DNA of 64,000 nt from an uncultured Saprospiraceae bacterium (GTDB taxonomy: Bacteria > Bacteroidota > Bacteroidia > Chitinophagales > Saprospiraceae): the NCBI GenBank assembly GCA_937921825.1, contig CAKZVK010000002.1:1-64000 (forward strand), in the 5' to 3' direction. Shown here piece after piece: positions 35,982-45,909 of this stretch; the stretch's first letter is position 1, and each line of letters begins with the position of its first letter. The position numbers were made by a program, and so were the translations under genes. The notes beneath the pieces are model-generated. The model was given only the letters and a program-made list of their open reading frames with translations. It searched no databases and was not told the origin of the DNA.

Positions 35982-36824
35982 TTAATAATCGCCTAGTGTT
36001 TCTTCTAGTTGTGATAGGGCTATTTTGGTCTGTTCTGCATTAGTCGCTTTACCATGCCATTTATGCGTGCCTTCCATGAAGTCTACACCTTTACCCATAC
36101 TCGTTTTCATGAGGATACAGATAGGCTTACCTTTTCCACTTTCTTTCTTTGCTTCGGCTAGAGTCTTTAATATTTCAGACATGTTATGCCCATCCATATT
36201 CATAACTTTCCATCCAAACGATTTCCACTTAGCTTCTAGATTTCCAAGGGCCATTACTTTCTTAGTCGGACCATCTATCTGCTGACCATTCCAGTCTACT
36301 ACGGTGATTAGGTTATCGACCTTATGATGTGAAGCAAACATTAATGCTTCCCATACTTGACCTTCTTGTAACTCACCATCACCCGTCAGCACATACACCA
36401 TACGTTTATCACCATCTAACTTTTTAGCTAGGGCTGTTCCTATGGCTACAGAAATACCTTGGCCTAGTGAGCCTGAGGCTACTCTGATTCCTGGCAGTCC
36501 TTCATGTGTCGCAGGATGCCCTTGTAGTCTAGAGTTGATCTTACGGAAAGTTGCCAGTTCTTTTACTTTAAAATATCCTGATCGTGCTAGTACACTATAC
36601 CATACTGGTGAGATATGTCCGTTAGAAAGAAAGAACATATCCTCGTCCTTGCCATTCATTTTGAACTTAGGATTGTGCTTCATCACTCTGAAGTATAGAG
36701 CTGTCAGAAAATCAGCGCAGCCAAGTGAACCTCCTGGATGTCCTGAGTTCGCTCCTGCTGTCTGTCTGATGATATCTCGTCTGACCTGAGCAGCAATTCG
36801 TTTGAGTTCTTTTATAGTAGCCAT
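35982..36824 (-). CDS. Transketolase, N-terminal subunit
   Basis: A 280 aa protein equal to the pyrophosphate-binding domain of transketolase: SGHPGGSLGCADFLTALYF near 28-46, SLGQGISVAIGTALAKKLD, and the thiamine-diphosphate motif GDGELQEGQVWEALMFASHHKVDNL. It works as a heteromer with the C-terminal subunit encoded immediately downstream. Its gene lies first in the two-gene operon. Confidence 0.93.
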   Translation of the reverse strand: MATIKELKRIAAQVRRDIIRQTAGANSGHPGGSLGCADFLTALYFRVMKHNPKFKMNGKDEDMFFLSNGHISPVWYSVLARSGYFKVKELATFRKINSRLQGHPATHEGLPGIRVASGSLGQGISVAIGTALAKKLDGDKRMVYVLTGDGELQEGQVWEALMFASHHKVDNLITVVDWNGQQIDGPTKKVMALGNLEAKWKSFGWKVMNMDGHNMSEILKTLAEAKKESGKGKPICILMKTSMGKGVDFMEGTHKWHGKATNAEQTKIALSQLEETLGDY

Positions 36825-36888
36825 TAGTTGGTGGTATTAGAAAAAATGTAAATATACGTTTCCTATTTAGTCATGAACCTAAAAAAGA

Positions 36889-36920
36889 AAAGCAAGCTAA
36901 AATTTCTTCTAGCTTGCTTT
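36889..36920 (-). terminator. Terminator downstream of the HU gene
   Basis: Stem AAAGCAAGCTA/TAGCTTGCTTT; read on the minus strand it is followed by a T-rich run (the A-run at 36881-36888). Confidence 0.7.
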
Positions 36921-36944
36921 AATATCTTTAGAATTCTGAGTTTT

Positions 36945-37217
36945 CTAGTTCATCGCATCAGAAAGAGCCTTCCCAGCTTTAAACTTTACAAGAGTTTTAG
37001 CTTTGATCTTGATAGTCTCTCCTGTTCTTGGATTTCTTCCATCTCTTGCAGCTCTTTCGCTAGTAGAGAATGTTCCGAATCCTACGAATGCAGCTTTGTC
37101 ACCAGCTTTTAAACATTTTTCTATGCTTCCAAAAACTGCTGCTACAGCTTCAGTAGCTTGACCTTTAGACAAATCTGCTTTTGCAGCTACTGCATCTATT
37201 AAATCTCCTTTGTTCAT
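36945..37217 (-). CDS. HU-family DNA-binding protein
   Basis: A 90 aa histone-like nucleoid protein. It begins MNKGDLIDAVAAKADLSKGQ, carries the characteristic FVGFGTFSTSERAARDGRNPRTGE beta-arm (DNA-intercalating Pro in RNPRTG), and ends with a helix. It binds and bends DNA without strong sequence preference. It is a single-gene unit with its own terminator. Confidence 0.97.
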   Translation of the reverse strand: MNKGDLIDAVAAKADLSKGQATEAVAAVFGSIEKCLKAGDKAAFVGFGTFSTSERAARDGRNPRTGETIKIKAKTLVKFKAGKALSDAMN

Positions 37218-37410
37218 GTTTCAAGTTTTGATTAAACGTAAAATAAATTCTACCCCAAAAGTAGACCTTTGATACATATAAACAAAGTTTATAATATTAA
37301 AATGGCCCTAAAAACCCCTATTTTACTGAGGTTTTGGCAATTTAATCAGCATATTTCTGTTAATAAGAGTAAAATTGCATCAATTTAAGGTCCACCATCA
37401 AAATACAACT

Positions 37411-37599
37411 ATGAAACGATTATCGAGATATTTTATGTTTTTAGGTCTAGCGCTCTTCCTTAGTATAGGTCCTACTAGCTGCAAAACTGGTGAAGGTTGT
37501 AATACCTCTAGCTATACTGCCAAAACTGATAAAGATGGAAATCTGTCGATGAAGCGTGGCAAATCCAATCTGTTCTCTAAGAAGAAAAGAAAGAGGTAA
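37411..37599 (+). CDS. Small basic lipoprotein
   Basis: A 62 aa protein with a signal peptide ending at PTSC (Cys24) and a very basic tail (KKKRKR). The first residues MKRLSRYFMFLGLALFLSIG form the n- and h-regions. The frame is open from 37375, but MKRLSRYF at 37411 is the sensible start. No family recognised. Confidence 0.6.
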   Translation: MKRLSRYFMFLGLALFLSIGPTSCKTGEGCNTSSYTAKTDKDGNLSMKRGKSNLFSKKKRKR

Positions 37600-37703
37600 C
37601 TACTCTCTAAATCAGGCAGCGTCCACAATAGAGCCTCAAATAGCTTGTGCATACTAAGCCAAAAGGCGCAGCATAATTTTTAAGTTTGGTTTGATTATCA
37701 GGA

Positions 37704-37904
37704 TTATCCTGCTACCGCTAGTCTAGAATGAAGGCGGTCTAGTCTTTCTATTTCCATCTGTAGAATAAAGACAGCATTTGTGTCTCCACCATTGATATGA
37801 AAGTCTTTTTGATCGACCAATGCTGCTCTGACAAATGAATGGTATTCAGTAGCATCACACTGTATCAATGTGTTCGTAAGAATCTCAACTATTAGTTCTT
37901 TCAT
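37704..37904 (-). CDS. Short conserved-looking protein, unknown
   Basis: A 66 aa frame with an ordinary amino-acid composition (MKELIVEILTNTLIQCDATEYHSFVRAALVDQKDF) and no overlap with another gene. No signal peptide, motif or family is recognised. It may be a genuine small gene upstream of ald on the same strand, or a chance frame. Confidence 0.45.
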   Translation of the reverse strand: MKELIVEILTNTLIQCDATEYHSFVRAALVDQKDFHINGGDTNAVFILQMEIERLDRLHSRLAVAG

Positions 37905-38008
37905 CTTAATTCGGGTTTAGGACTAGTGGTTAGCCTATGTATGCCAAAATAGATGCCACTCCCCGCATGCGATGCAAGAATGTCAGCTAGCTTACCAAAA
38001 GAAATGAA

Positions 38009-39238
38009 TTAGAATTTACTAGCAATCAGGAGATTGATATCCTGATATTTCAGACCGAATCGCTTGCTCAGATACTGATTAGTAATGGCCCCCTTATAAG
38101 CGTAGACACCATTTCTGACACCTTGACCCTGATAGATTAAGGCTTCTATAGAACCGAAGTTGCCAGCCTTGATCAGCAGTGGTGTGATAATATTACTGAT
38201 AGCTGCAGAAGCTGTTCGTGGTACTTTGGAGGCGATATTAGGGACACCATAGTGGATGACATCATGCTTGACTATAGTAGGATTCTTGTGCCCAGTTACC
38301 TCAGACGTTTCCACACAACCTCCTTGATCTATACTGACATCTATTATTACAGATCCGGGCTTCATCTTAGACACCATGTCCTCGGTTACTAGAATGGGTG
38401 ATCGGCCAGACTTAGAATGTATGGCCCCAATAAGGACATCTGCACTCAGTAATTGATAGCCAAGATAGACAGGATTAAAAGTGGAGGTATGCAGTTGTCT
38501 TCCTATCAGATTTTGGAGTCGCATCAGCTTCGATATATCATTATCAAAAATCCTGACAGAGGCTCCGAGTCCTAGAGCTGTCTTAGTCGCAAATTCTGCA
38601 ACGACTCCTGCTCCCAGTATGACGACCTTTGCAGGAGGTACTCCTGATACACCACCTAACAAGATACCTCTGCCTCCCTGACCATGGGTCAGTAATTCTG
38701 CCGCGGTAAATACAGAAGCCATCCCTGCTATCTCACTCATAATCCTCACGAGTGGGTAAGTGCCGTTATCACCAGCAAGGTATTCCATAGCTACGGCTAT
38801 GATGCGTTTCTTTTTGAGTGCTACAATATATTCTTCTGACATCATGGGAAGAATAATCGGAGAGATCAAGACAGAGCCCTCCTCCATCATAGCTATCTCT
38901 TCCAGTAAAGGAGGACTGGCTTTTACTACAACATTGCTTTTATATACTTTTTCTTTACTGGCTTGGACATCTGCGCCAGCTTCTGCATAATCATGGTCAG
39001 AAAAATTTGATCTTGAGCCTGCACCTTTTTCTAAGAGTATCCTGTGACCATGTCCAGCAAGCGCTCTGATAGAATTAGGGACGATTGGTACTCTATTTTC
39101 ATCATTGTTCTCCTCTCTAGGTATGCCTATAGTAATGTTCTTACTCTTATCACTGACCTCTAATACCTCAGCCTGAGTCTGATATTGACCTTCTGTAAAA
39201 AAGTCTGAAAAACTCGTTTTCTTTTCTCCTGATGACAT
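38009..39238 (-). CDS. ald: Alanine dehydrogenase
   Basis: A 409 aa NAD-dependent enzyme that interconverts L-alanine and pyruvate plus ammonium. Marks: N-terminal GIPREENNDENRVPIVPNSI after an unusual extra segment of about 30 residues, the Rossmann motif VILGAGVVAEFATKTALGLGASVRIFD, and SVIIDVSIDQGGCVETSE. The C-terminal region ends with LTP-type LIASKF rather than the usual end. It is close to the AlaDH/PNT family; a transhydrogenase alpha subunit is less likely because no membrane domain follows. Confidence 0.9.
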   Translation of the reverse strand: MSSGEKKTSFSDFFTEGQYQTQAEVLEVSDKSKNITIGIPREENNDENRVPIVPNSIRALAGHGHRILLEKGAGSRSNFSDHDYAEAGADVQASKEKVYKSNVVVKASPPLLEEIAMMEEGSVLISPIILPMMSEEYIVALKKKRIIAVAMEYLAGDNGTYPLVRIMSEIAGMASVFTAAELLTHGQGGRGILLGGVSGVPPAKVVILGAGVVAEFATKTALGLGASVRIFDNDISKLMRLQNLIGRQLHTSTFNPVYLGYQLLSADVLIGAIHSKSGRSPILVTEDMVSKMKPGSVIIDVSIDQGGCVETSEVTGHKNPTIVKHDVIHYGVPNIASKVPRTASAAISNIITPLLIKAGNFGSIEALIYQGQGVRNGVYAYKGAITNQYLSKRFGLKYQDINLLIASKF

Positions 39239-39351
39239 CTGAATAGCTTAGTAAAAATTTAAGATACGGAGAAATGGATAAATGAGCTCATCTCAAGTAG
39301 TTAAATATATAACTAATTGACTACCAGTACCTTAATTAGAGTCCTTTATAT

Positions 39352-39789
39352 TCAACTAAGCCCCATAAGGCGTACAGCTCTGTCCCCACTGTCAGTCACC
39401 TCTATCTTGATTATATGATAGGGTGGGTCCAGATATTCCATGATTAACTGAGGCCATTCTATCAGGCAGTAGGCGCCACTGTATAAGGTCTCTTCTAGGC
39501 CTAAGGCAAAAGCTTCTTGAGCAGAATTCAATCTATAGAGATCAAGGTGAAATAACTGACCATCTGGAAGGGCATATTCATTTATGAGAGAATAACTCGG
39601 ACTGCTGCCCTTATCTATCGACCCTAGCTGGTGGACTAGTTCCTTTATCAAGGTCGTCTTACCCGCTCCTAGCTCTCCTATAAATAATAGTATAGGATGC
39701 TTCAGTTCTGCTCGAAGCTCAGTCACCAATGCTGGCAAATCCTCTATCCCCTTGGAAATAAAACTCTTATTTGTCTGGCTCGTCATCAA
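39352..39789 (-). CDS. tsaE: tRNA t6A synthesis ATPase TsaE
   Basis: A 145 aa ATPase needed for threonylcarbamoyl-adenosine at position 37 of ANN-decoding tRNAs, with TsaB, TsaC and TsaD. The P-loop is GELGAGKTT (38-46), followed by SPSYSLINEY and the characteristic LFHLDLYRL and LIEWPQ motifs. It is located between ald and the histidine kinase and is not part of a tsa operon here. Confidence 0.95.
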   Translation of the reverse strand: MMTSQTNKSFISKGIEDLPALVTELRAELKHPILLFIGELGAGKTTLIKELVHQLGSIDKGSSPSYSLINEYALPDGQLFHLDLYRLNSAQEAFALGLEETLYSGAYCLIEWPQLIMEYLDPPYHIIKIEVTDSGDRAVRLMGLS

Positions 39790-39903
39790 TACATGAGTTA
39801 TTGCTGCTACAAATTTATTTCTAGTGTCTGATAATTCTAAATTCCTTAAGTTCGTTTATTATACCTTGACAATATATTGAAGGTATAAAGGTCTCCAATT
39901 CAT

Positions 39904-41061
39904 ATGGATATATATAAGAATAAATCAAGTTGGAAATGGTTGCTAGCCTTTATGGGCTTTCTTATAGTTCTATTCACTATGATTTACTCTCAGTATCTGG
40001 CCAAGAATCTCCAAGAAATCCAGATGGAAACAGTGATCCTCTACGAAGAAGCACTGATCTCAGCCAATAAATCTAACAATACCGAAGATACCCAACTGGC
40101 TCTATCTATCCTCAAAAACTTCTCTGACTTTCCCATCATTATGGAAAACGAACAAGGAAAACTTACCGGCTATAATTATGAAGAAGGTGAGATCAATAAA
40201 GATCAGGCCTTCCTAGAAAAAAGAAAAGCCGCCTATCTCAAGTCAGGCAAAGAACCTATCAAAGGATATGGCTATTCTAATCGTATCTATCCAGAAAACT
40301 CTAAGCTGCACAGGAGAATCGCTCTCTTCCCTATGGCGCAGATTCTCCTACTCACGACCTTTGTCTTATTTGGCTATTATGTTTTTTCTACTTCCAGAAA
40401 AGCAGAGCAAAATAGAGTATGGGCAGGAATGGCAAAAGAGACTGCGCATCAGTTAGGCACACCGATCTCAGCTATCATAGGATGGATAGAACATCTTAAA
40501 GAATCTACCGTCGTCAATTCGGAGCAGGCAGAGATAGTTTCCGAACTAAGAAACGATGTCACCAGACTAGAACTTATCGCAGATAGATTTTCTAAGATCG
40601 GTTCTAAACCAGAACTAGAAAAAGTAAATCTCATAGAGAAGCTTAATGAATGTAAAACATACATGCAGAGAAGAGCACCAAGAAAGGTGGCCTTTAATTT
40701 TCCTACTCCAGATGCACAACCTATCTACGCTAAGATCAATTCTCACCTCTTTGATTGGGTAGTAGAAAATCTACTTAGGAATGCGCTGGATGCGATGGAA
40801 GGCAAAGGCAGTATAACGGTAGACCTTAATCAAAAAGATAAAAAGGTATCCATAGACATAACAGATACTGGCAAGGGTATCTCAGCCAACAAATTCAAGA
40901 CTGTATTCAACCCAGGATTTACAACAAAAAAAAGAGGATGGGGCTTAGGGCTCTCACTAGCGAAGAGAATAATAGACGAGTACCATAATGGAAAGATTTT
41001 TGTGAAGAACTCAAAACCTAATGAAGGAACAACTTTTACGATACAGTTGCCTTTGGCTTAG
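39904..41061 (+). CDS. Membrane sensor histidine kinase
   Basis: A 385 aa sensor kinase. Helix 1 (about 12-33), a periplasmic domain (35-135) and helix 2 (about 140-163) precede a HisKA-type dimerisation domain with phosphoacceptor His182 in ETAHQLGTPISAIIGWIEHL. The HATPase_c domain has the N box ENLLRNALDAM, G1 DTGKGIS and GWGLGLSLAKRI. No cognate response regulator is in the window; the gene instead overlaps the TonB receptor gene by 41 bp, implying a shared message. Confidence 0.92.
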   Translation: MDIYKNKSSWKWLLAFMGFLIVLFTMIYSQYLAKNLQEIQMETVILYEEALISANKSNNTEDTQLALSILKNFSDFPIIMENEQGKLTGYNYEEGEINKDQAFLEKRKAAYLKSGKEPIKGYGYSNRIYPENSKLHRRIALFPMAQILLLTTFVLFGYYVFSTSRKAEQNRVWAGMAKETAHQLGTPISAIIGWIEHLKESTVVNSEQAEIVSELRNDVTRLELIADRFSKIGSKPELEKVNLIEKLNECKTYMQRRAPRKVAFNFPTPDAQPIYAKINSHLFDWVVENLLRNALDAMEGKGSITVDLNQKDKKVSIDITDTGKGISANKFKTVFNPGFTTKKRGWGLGLSLAKRIIDEYHNGKIFVKNSKPNEGTTFTIQLPLA

Positions 41062-43438
41062 TCTCCTGCTAAGCGCCACCCTATCATCTCAAGAAATTAA
41101 GGTCATAGATGAGAATAACGTACCACTCATAGGCGTACATGTCTTTGCAGGACAAAATGTAATGGTGACAGACCTAGAAGGAAATGCCTTCGTCAGTCTA
41201 TCCGCAGAAGAAGAATTGAGACTAGAATACTTAGGTTACAAAGAAGAGCGCTATTCCCTAGAAGAACTAATAGAATTAAATTTTCTTATCCAACTCCAAC
41301 CCGATAATGAAATAATAGATGAGGTCATCATCATCGGTCGTACAGATGCCAGAGAACTAGACCTGCCTTACAACGTCACTCATATCAAAGCCGAACAAAT
41401 ATTCAGTTCTAATGCTCAGAATTCTGCAGATGCCCTAGCGCTTAACTCTGGAGCATATGTACAGAAAAGCCAACTAGGAGGAGGCAGTCCCATACTCCGA
41501 GGTTTTGAAGCTAATAAAGTTCTGCTAGTTGTAGATGGTATCAGAATGAATAATGCCATCTATAGAAACGGCCACCTACAAAATGCCATCACCATAGATC
41601 CTGCCATACTACAACAAATGGAAGTCATCTATGGACCTGGCTCACTACTCTATGGCAGTGAAGCCTTAGGAGGTGTGATACATTTCAGAACACAGTCTCC
41701 GCTCCTGGATTTTTCTGATGGAACGGCTAGTAAGCATAGATTCAATATTCATAGCCGTTATAATTCCGCAGATCAAGAAAAGACGATTCATGTAGATCAC
41801 ATGCTATCGAAAAGAAAATTCGGAGTACTCACTAGCGTGAGCTATACCGATCGTGGAGATCTCAGGTCTGGAGCAAATAGATCAGACGAGTATCCTAATT
41901 TTGGAACGCGACCCTTCTATGTAGAGGTCACAGAAAATGGTGATGAAATAATAGAAAACGCAGACCCCAATGTACAAATAGGTACTGCCTACAATCAACT
42001 GGATATCCTGCAGAAGTATGTCTACCAAGTATCTGAAAACTTAAAGACTGAACTCAATCTTCAATATTCTACCAGTGGTGATATCCCCCGCTATGATAAT
42101 CTATCAGAATACCGCAATGGACAACTGAGATTTGCGGAGTGGTACTATGGGCCGCAAAAGCGCTTGCTGATTGCTCCCAAGTTTAGTTGGACCCAGCGCA
42201 ACATGCTTTTTGATAAAGCATCGCTGATCAGTTCCTACCAGCAAATAGAAGAAAGTAGATATTCTAGAAATCTCAATGCCACACAACTAGAAGCACAAAT
42301 AGAAAATGTCTCCGTCTTAGGTCTTACTATAGACTTCAACAAGCGCATTAATCTGCATCATAAACTAACTTATGGAGCAGACCTACACTATAATGATGTC
42401 GGCTCACAAGCCAATGCACAGGAAGGCAATCTGACCAGTCCTATCCTCACCAGATATCCAAGTGGCAGCAGCCAACTCAGAAATGCTGGAGCTTATATAC
42501 AACACAATTGGCAGAATACAGATTCCACCTTAGTCTGGGCCACTGGTATTAGATACAGCAATCAAGAAGTCAACTTACTCTATAGTCGCAACGATCCTTT
42601 CCAATGGCCAGACTATTTCTATGATGGTATCGTCAGTAAAAATAGTGCTGTAGTAGGCATCACAGGGATCAACTATCAGAAAGGCCCCTTAATCGCAAAG
42701 GTATCTACCGGCACAGCTTTTAGATCTCCAAACGTGGACGATCTGGCTAAGATCAGAGTCAATGGAGATGAAATCACAGTACCTAATCCTGACTTAGATT
42801 CTGAGAAAGTTTGGAATTCTGAAATCACCTTAGGGTATAGAAAATCAAACTTTACTTTTAGCGGTACGGCCTTCTATACTCAGCTGACAGATGCCATAGT
42901 AAGAGAGACCTTTACACTACCCGATGGCAGTGACATCTACTTTATTAATAATGATAGCCTCATCGTGACTGCTAATGTCAATTCAGCAGCGGGCACCATT
43001 AGAGGTCTATCGCTTAATCTTGCGGCACAGTTTTCAGAGCAGTTAGCTTTTGAAGGTTCTATTAATATTCAGAAAGGTATCCAAGAGAATGCAGAGGGAA
43101 CCACGAGTCCACTCGGACATATTCCCCCCACTTATGGACGGCATAAACTGACCTATGCCCTCAAGAAGGTAGAGCTCAGTTTGTCCCATAATTATAATGC
43201 TTGGAAGCGGATAGAAGACTATGGAGGTAGTGTAGATAATCCAGACCTAGCTACTATAGATGGCGCTCCTAGCTGGCATACCTTTAGTATCGCCTCCCAA
43301 TGGAACTTTGGAGAGCACTGGACTATCAATCTGGCCTTAGAAAACCTGACAGATCTACATTACAGACCTTTCGCCTCAGGAGTCAGTGCAGCAGGAAGAC
43401 ATGTGGTGATAGCGGCTAGATATGGAATTGGTCATTAG
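41021..43438 (+). CDS. TonB-dependent receptor with CarboxypepD_reg-like N-terminus
   Basis: An 805 aa outer-membrane receptor. A signal peptide (1-24) is followed by a carboxypeptidase-regulatory-like beta domain (VIDENNVPLIGVHVF...YLGYKE), a plug domain (about 118-240, with GGSPILRGFEANKVLLVVDGIRMNNAIY) and a 22-strand barrel with the C-terminal RHVVIAARYGIGH. It would import a ligand across the outer membrane with energy from TonB; the ligand is not evident. Its signal-peptide codons overlap the last 41 bp of the histidine kinase gene, so translation is coupled. Confidence 0.94.
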   Translation: MKEQLLRYSCLWLSLLLSATLSSQEIKVIDENNVPLIGVHVFAGQNVMVTDLEGNAFVSLSAEEELRLEYLGYKEERYSLEELIELNFLIQLQPDNEIIDEVIIIGRTDARELDLPYNVTHIKAEQIFSSNAQNSADALALNSGAYVQKSQLGGGSPILRGFEANKVLLVVDGIRMNNAIYRNGHLQNAITIDPAILQQMEVIYGPGSLLYGSEALGGVIHFRTQSPLLDFSDGTASKHRFNIHSRYNSADQEKTIHVDHMLSKRKFGVLTSVSYTDRGDLRSGANRSDEYPNFGTRPFYVEVTENGDEIIENADPNVQIGTAYNQLDILQKYVYQVSENLKTELNLQYSTSGDIPRYDNLSEYRNGQLRFAEWYYGPQKRLLIAPKFSWTQRNMLFDKASLISSYQQIEESRYSRNLNATQLEAQIENVSVLGLTIDFNKRINLHHKLTYGADLHYNDVGSQANAQEGNLTSPILTRYPSGSSQLRNAGAYIQHNWQNTDSTLVWATGIRYSNQEVNLLYSRNDPFQWPDYFYDGIVSKNSAVVGITGINYQKGPLIAKVSTGTAFRSPNVDDLAKIRVNGDEITVPNPDLDSEKVWNSEITLGYRKSNFTFSGTAFYTQLTDAIVRETFTLPDGSDIYFINNDSLIVTANVNSAAGTIRGLSLNLAAQFSEQLAFEGSINIQKGIQENAEGTTSPLGHIPPTYGRHKLTYALKKVELSLSHNYNAWKRIEDYGGSVDNPDLATIDGAPSWHTFSIASQWNFGEHWTINLALENLTDLHYRPFASGVSAAGRHVVIAARYGIGH

Positions 43439-43541
43439 ATCCCTCACCCAAATGGGGGAACTAAACAGATTAGAGAATTAACTATTTGATATATAAAGCT
43501 TTAATCTTAAGTTAAATAAGGCTTATTTCGATTCCAAAGGC

Positions 43542-43549
43542 TACATTTG
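43542..43549 (+). promoter_or_regulatory. Putative -7 box upstream of the OmpH gene
   Basis: TACATTTG matches the TAnnTTTG consensus and lies about 60 bp before the preferred ATG. No strong -33 match. Confidence 0.35.
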
Positions 43550-43610
43550 CCCAAAATTTTACGTCTTTCACGATGTAAGGTTATTTTAAATCAAAGTGAA
43601 TATAATAGAC

Positions 43611-44123
43611 ATGAGGATACAAAATTTAAAAACTATAATCCTAGGCGTATTTCTGATCTCCGCAGTTTCTATGAATGCGCAGAAGTTCGGATACGTAAAT
43701 TCTGCACAGCTATTAGCTGAGCTACCAGCAGTAAAATCTGCTGATTCTGAATTAGAAACTTTCCAGAAGCAATTAATGAGTTCTGGTGAAGCAATGGTAA
43801 AGCAACTAGAGACAAAATATCAAGCTTATGCTAAAGAAGCACAGGAAGGATTACTCTCTCAGGTTCAGATGCAAAAGAAAGAACAAGAACTAGCGACAGA
43901 GCAGCAAAAAATACAGCAGTTCGAAGTAGAGGTACAGAATAAGATTATTGCAAAAAGAGAACAACTCTATGCGCCTATCTTAGACAAAGTAAAAGTAGCT
44001 ATAGAGGCAGTAGGTAAAGAGCAAGGCTATACTATGATTTTTGATTCTAGTGCAGGAACAATTCTACATGCTAGCGAATCAGAAAATGTAATGGCTAAAG
44101 TAAAGACGAAAATGGGTATCTAA
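43611..44123 (+). CDS. OmpH/Skp-family periplasmic chaperone
   Basis: A 170 aa protein with a signal peptide (MRIQNLKTIILGVFLISAVSMNAQ) and an Skp-like body: KFGYVNSAQLLAELPAVK, a long Gln/Glu-rich coiled-coil pair (about 45-120), and PILDKVKVAIEAVGKEQGYTMIFDSS at the end. Skp homologs hold unfolded outer-membrane proteins in the periplasm. GTG 43596 would add five residues; ATG 43611 better fits the signal peptide. A terminator follows. Confidence 0.93.
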   Translation: MRIQNLKTIILGVFLISAVSMNAQKFGYVNSAQLLAELPAVKSADSELETFQKQLMSSGEAMVKQLETKYQAYAKEAQEGLLSQVQMQKKEQELATEQQKIQQFEVEVQNKIIAKREQLYAPILDKVKVAIEAVGKEQGYTMIFDSSAGTILHASESENVMAKVKTKMGI

Positions 44124-44146
44124 TCTCCCACTAAAAAGATAAATTG

Positions 44147-44180
44147 AAAGGTCTTCTGCAATGCAGGAGGCCTTTTTTTT
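44147..44180 (+). terminator. Terminator after the OmpH gene
   Basis: Stem AAAGGTCTTCTGCA/TGCAGGAGGCCTTT with G-U pairs, followed by eight T. Confidence 0.8.
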
Positions 44181-44389
44181 ATGTAAAATCTCACCTAACC
44201 AAGCTAAACTATTCATTACATCTCAATAAGTTTCCCCACATATTAGAAGTAGTGTTATTGATACAGATTTTTCTTAGCTTTAGTAATCCAATCTTTCTTT
44301 CTATCCCCGATTCTGATTAGAATATCCATTCTTTTCGAATCTAGTATGTGACCTGTATCACTATTCTCTCACGAAACAAAACAACTATT

Positions 44390-45889
44390 ATGCGTTTCAT
44401 TCTTTCCCTCTGTATTCTATTGTCTACTCTGACTTGTGGATATTCTAGTACTATCCAGGGGACAATATTTTATGACGATGACTTTGATGGTTGTCGGAAT
44501 ACATCTGAGGAATTGTCTAAAGAAATTAAGGTAACACTGTACGCCTGCGATCAGAATAATCAGCCCAGTAATGTATTTGTTGCAGAAACGTACTCTGATG
44601 AACAGGGTTATTACTCTTTTGAAGGGTTTAATATAGCTGATGGAACGTATTATATCACAGTGAGTACTGGGAATAATCATCCTACAAGTAAAGGAAGCTG
44701 TGATCCCCAAAATGACTCAGACATCAATGGGGACGGTTATAGTGATTGCTTTGACATATTAGAGGCAGACACTGTCACTATAGATGCAGGTCTTATTGCG
44801 AAGATGTATTTGGGAGGAAGAATATTTTCTGATGATAATGCTAATGGCGTATTTGATGCTGGTGAAAAAAATTTAGGAGAAATTGGCAAGACTGTAACAC
44901 TTGAACTATTGGACGAAAATCTAAATGTTCTTCAGGTCACAGGCTCTGATTCAAGAGGTAGCTATGGTTTCACTACAAAACAAGGCCATTATTATATAAG
45001 GTTTATGCCGCCAGTTTCTGCCCCAGTTTCTTCTCCTGGGTCTTCACCTAGTGATGCTGATATCTTTGGGGATGATGATGGAGCACAGGAAGATACTGAT
45101 GGTGATGGCATAACAGATGGGTTTATTCTCTCATCATTGATAACACTTACTAGAGGTCAAGAACCTGTGAATGAACCAAATCAACAATATCCTCCAAATG
45201 ATCCAAACGATAATTTCACTTTTGATTTCGGTCTCTTACAATGTATCCCTGTAATTGGAAATAGTTTTGAAGACGAGAATAAAAATGGATGTATCGATAT
45301 AGATGAAGATAGTAGTGTAAGAACCCATGAATGGAAAATCTATGAATGTGATTCAGAACTCGTAACACCTAGTGCATATGGTACAGGTAAAATATTAGAT
45401 GAAAATAGTGGGAGGAGTATTGTATTTCAGAATCATTGCTTTACTTCAGATAAGCTTTACTACATGGAGGTCACTAGGGCCTTTGATTTTGATATATCTA
45501 CAATAACGTCTAGCACTAATTGTCCAGAAGATCTTAACTCCCACTTCAACAATGAAGGCCAAACACCTTGTTTCAATCTATATGGGGATATTGCCTATAA
45601 CCAAATATTCCTTGGTTATGAACCTCTGCCCTCATCGGTGACAGATAATTTAGAAAAGGTATTATCTATTTATCCTAACCCTTCTAGTGACCTTATAGAA
45701 GTAGACAGTGAATTACCTATTCTTGCTATAAGTATATTAGATATATCTGGTCGTTCTTTGATCAATCAAAAAACAAGAAAACAATCTAGCAAAGTCAAGC
45801 TAAACTTGTTCCATCTGACTAAAGGGTCTTACTATGTAAGAGTAGAGTTATCTGAAGGTATTGCGTATCGAAAACTGATTAAAATGTAG
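44390..45889 (+). CDS. T9SS-targeted protein with SdrD-B-like repeats
   Basis: A 499 aa secreted protein. After a signal peptide (1-20) it has three Ca-binding-like beta modules, each starting IF/F(Y/S/E)D(D/E)-xNG or similar (TIFYDDDFDGC, RIFSDDNANGVFD, NSFEDENKNGC), resembling SdrD B domains. A Ser/Pro/Asp-rich linker lies between the second and third. The C-terminal 80 residues form a type A T9SS sorting domain (SIYPNPSSDLIEV...LTKGSYYVRVE). It is probably exported through the outer membrane and anchored or released. ATG 44390 is preferred to 44348 because it begins the signal peptide. Confidence 0.87.
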   Translation: MRFILSLCILLSTLTCGYSSTIQGTIFYDDDFDGCRNTSEELSKEIKVTLYACDQNNQPSNVFVAETYSDEQGYYSFEGFNIADGTYYITVSTGNNHPTSKGSCDPQNDSDINGDGYSDCFDILEADTVTIDAGLIAKMYLGGRIFSDDNANGVFDAGEKNLGEIGKTVTLELLDENLNVLQVTGSDSRGSYGFTTKQGHYYIRFMPPVSAPVSSPGSSPSDADIFGDDDGAQEDTDGDGITDGFILSSLITLTRGQEPVNEPNQQYPPNDPNDNFTFDFGLLQCIPVIGNSFEDENKNGCIDIDEDSSVRTHEWKIYECDSELVTPSAYGTGKILDENSGRSIVFQNHCFTSDKLYYMEVTRAFDFDISTITSSTNCPEDLNSHFNNEGQTPCFNLYGDIAYNQIFLGYEPLPSSVTDNLEKVLSIYPNPSSDLIEVDSELPILAISILDISGRSLINQKTRKQSSKVKLNLFHLTKGSYYVRVELSEGIAYRKLIKM

Positions 45890-45909
45890 TCGGCATCTGA
45901 TAGTCTAGA

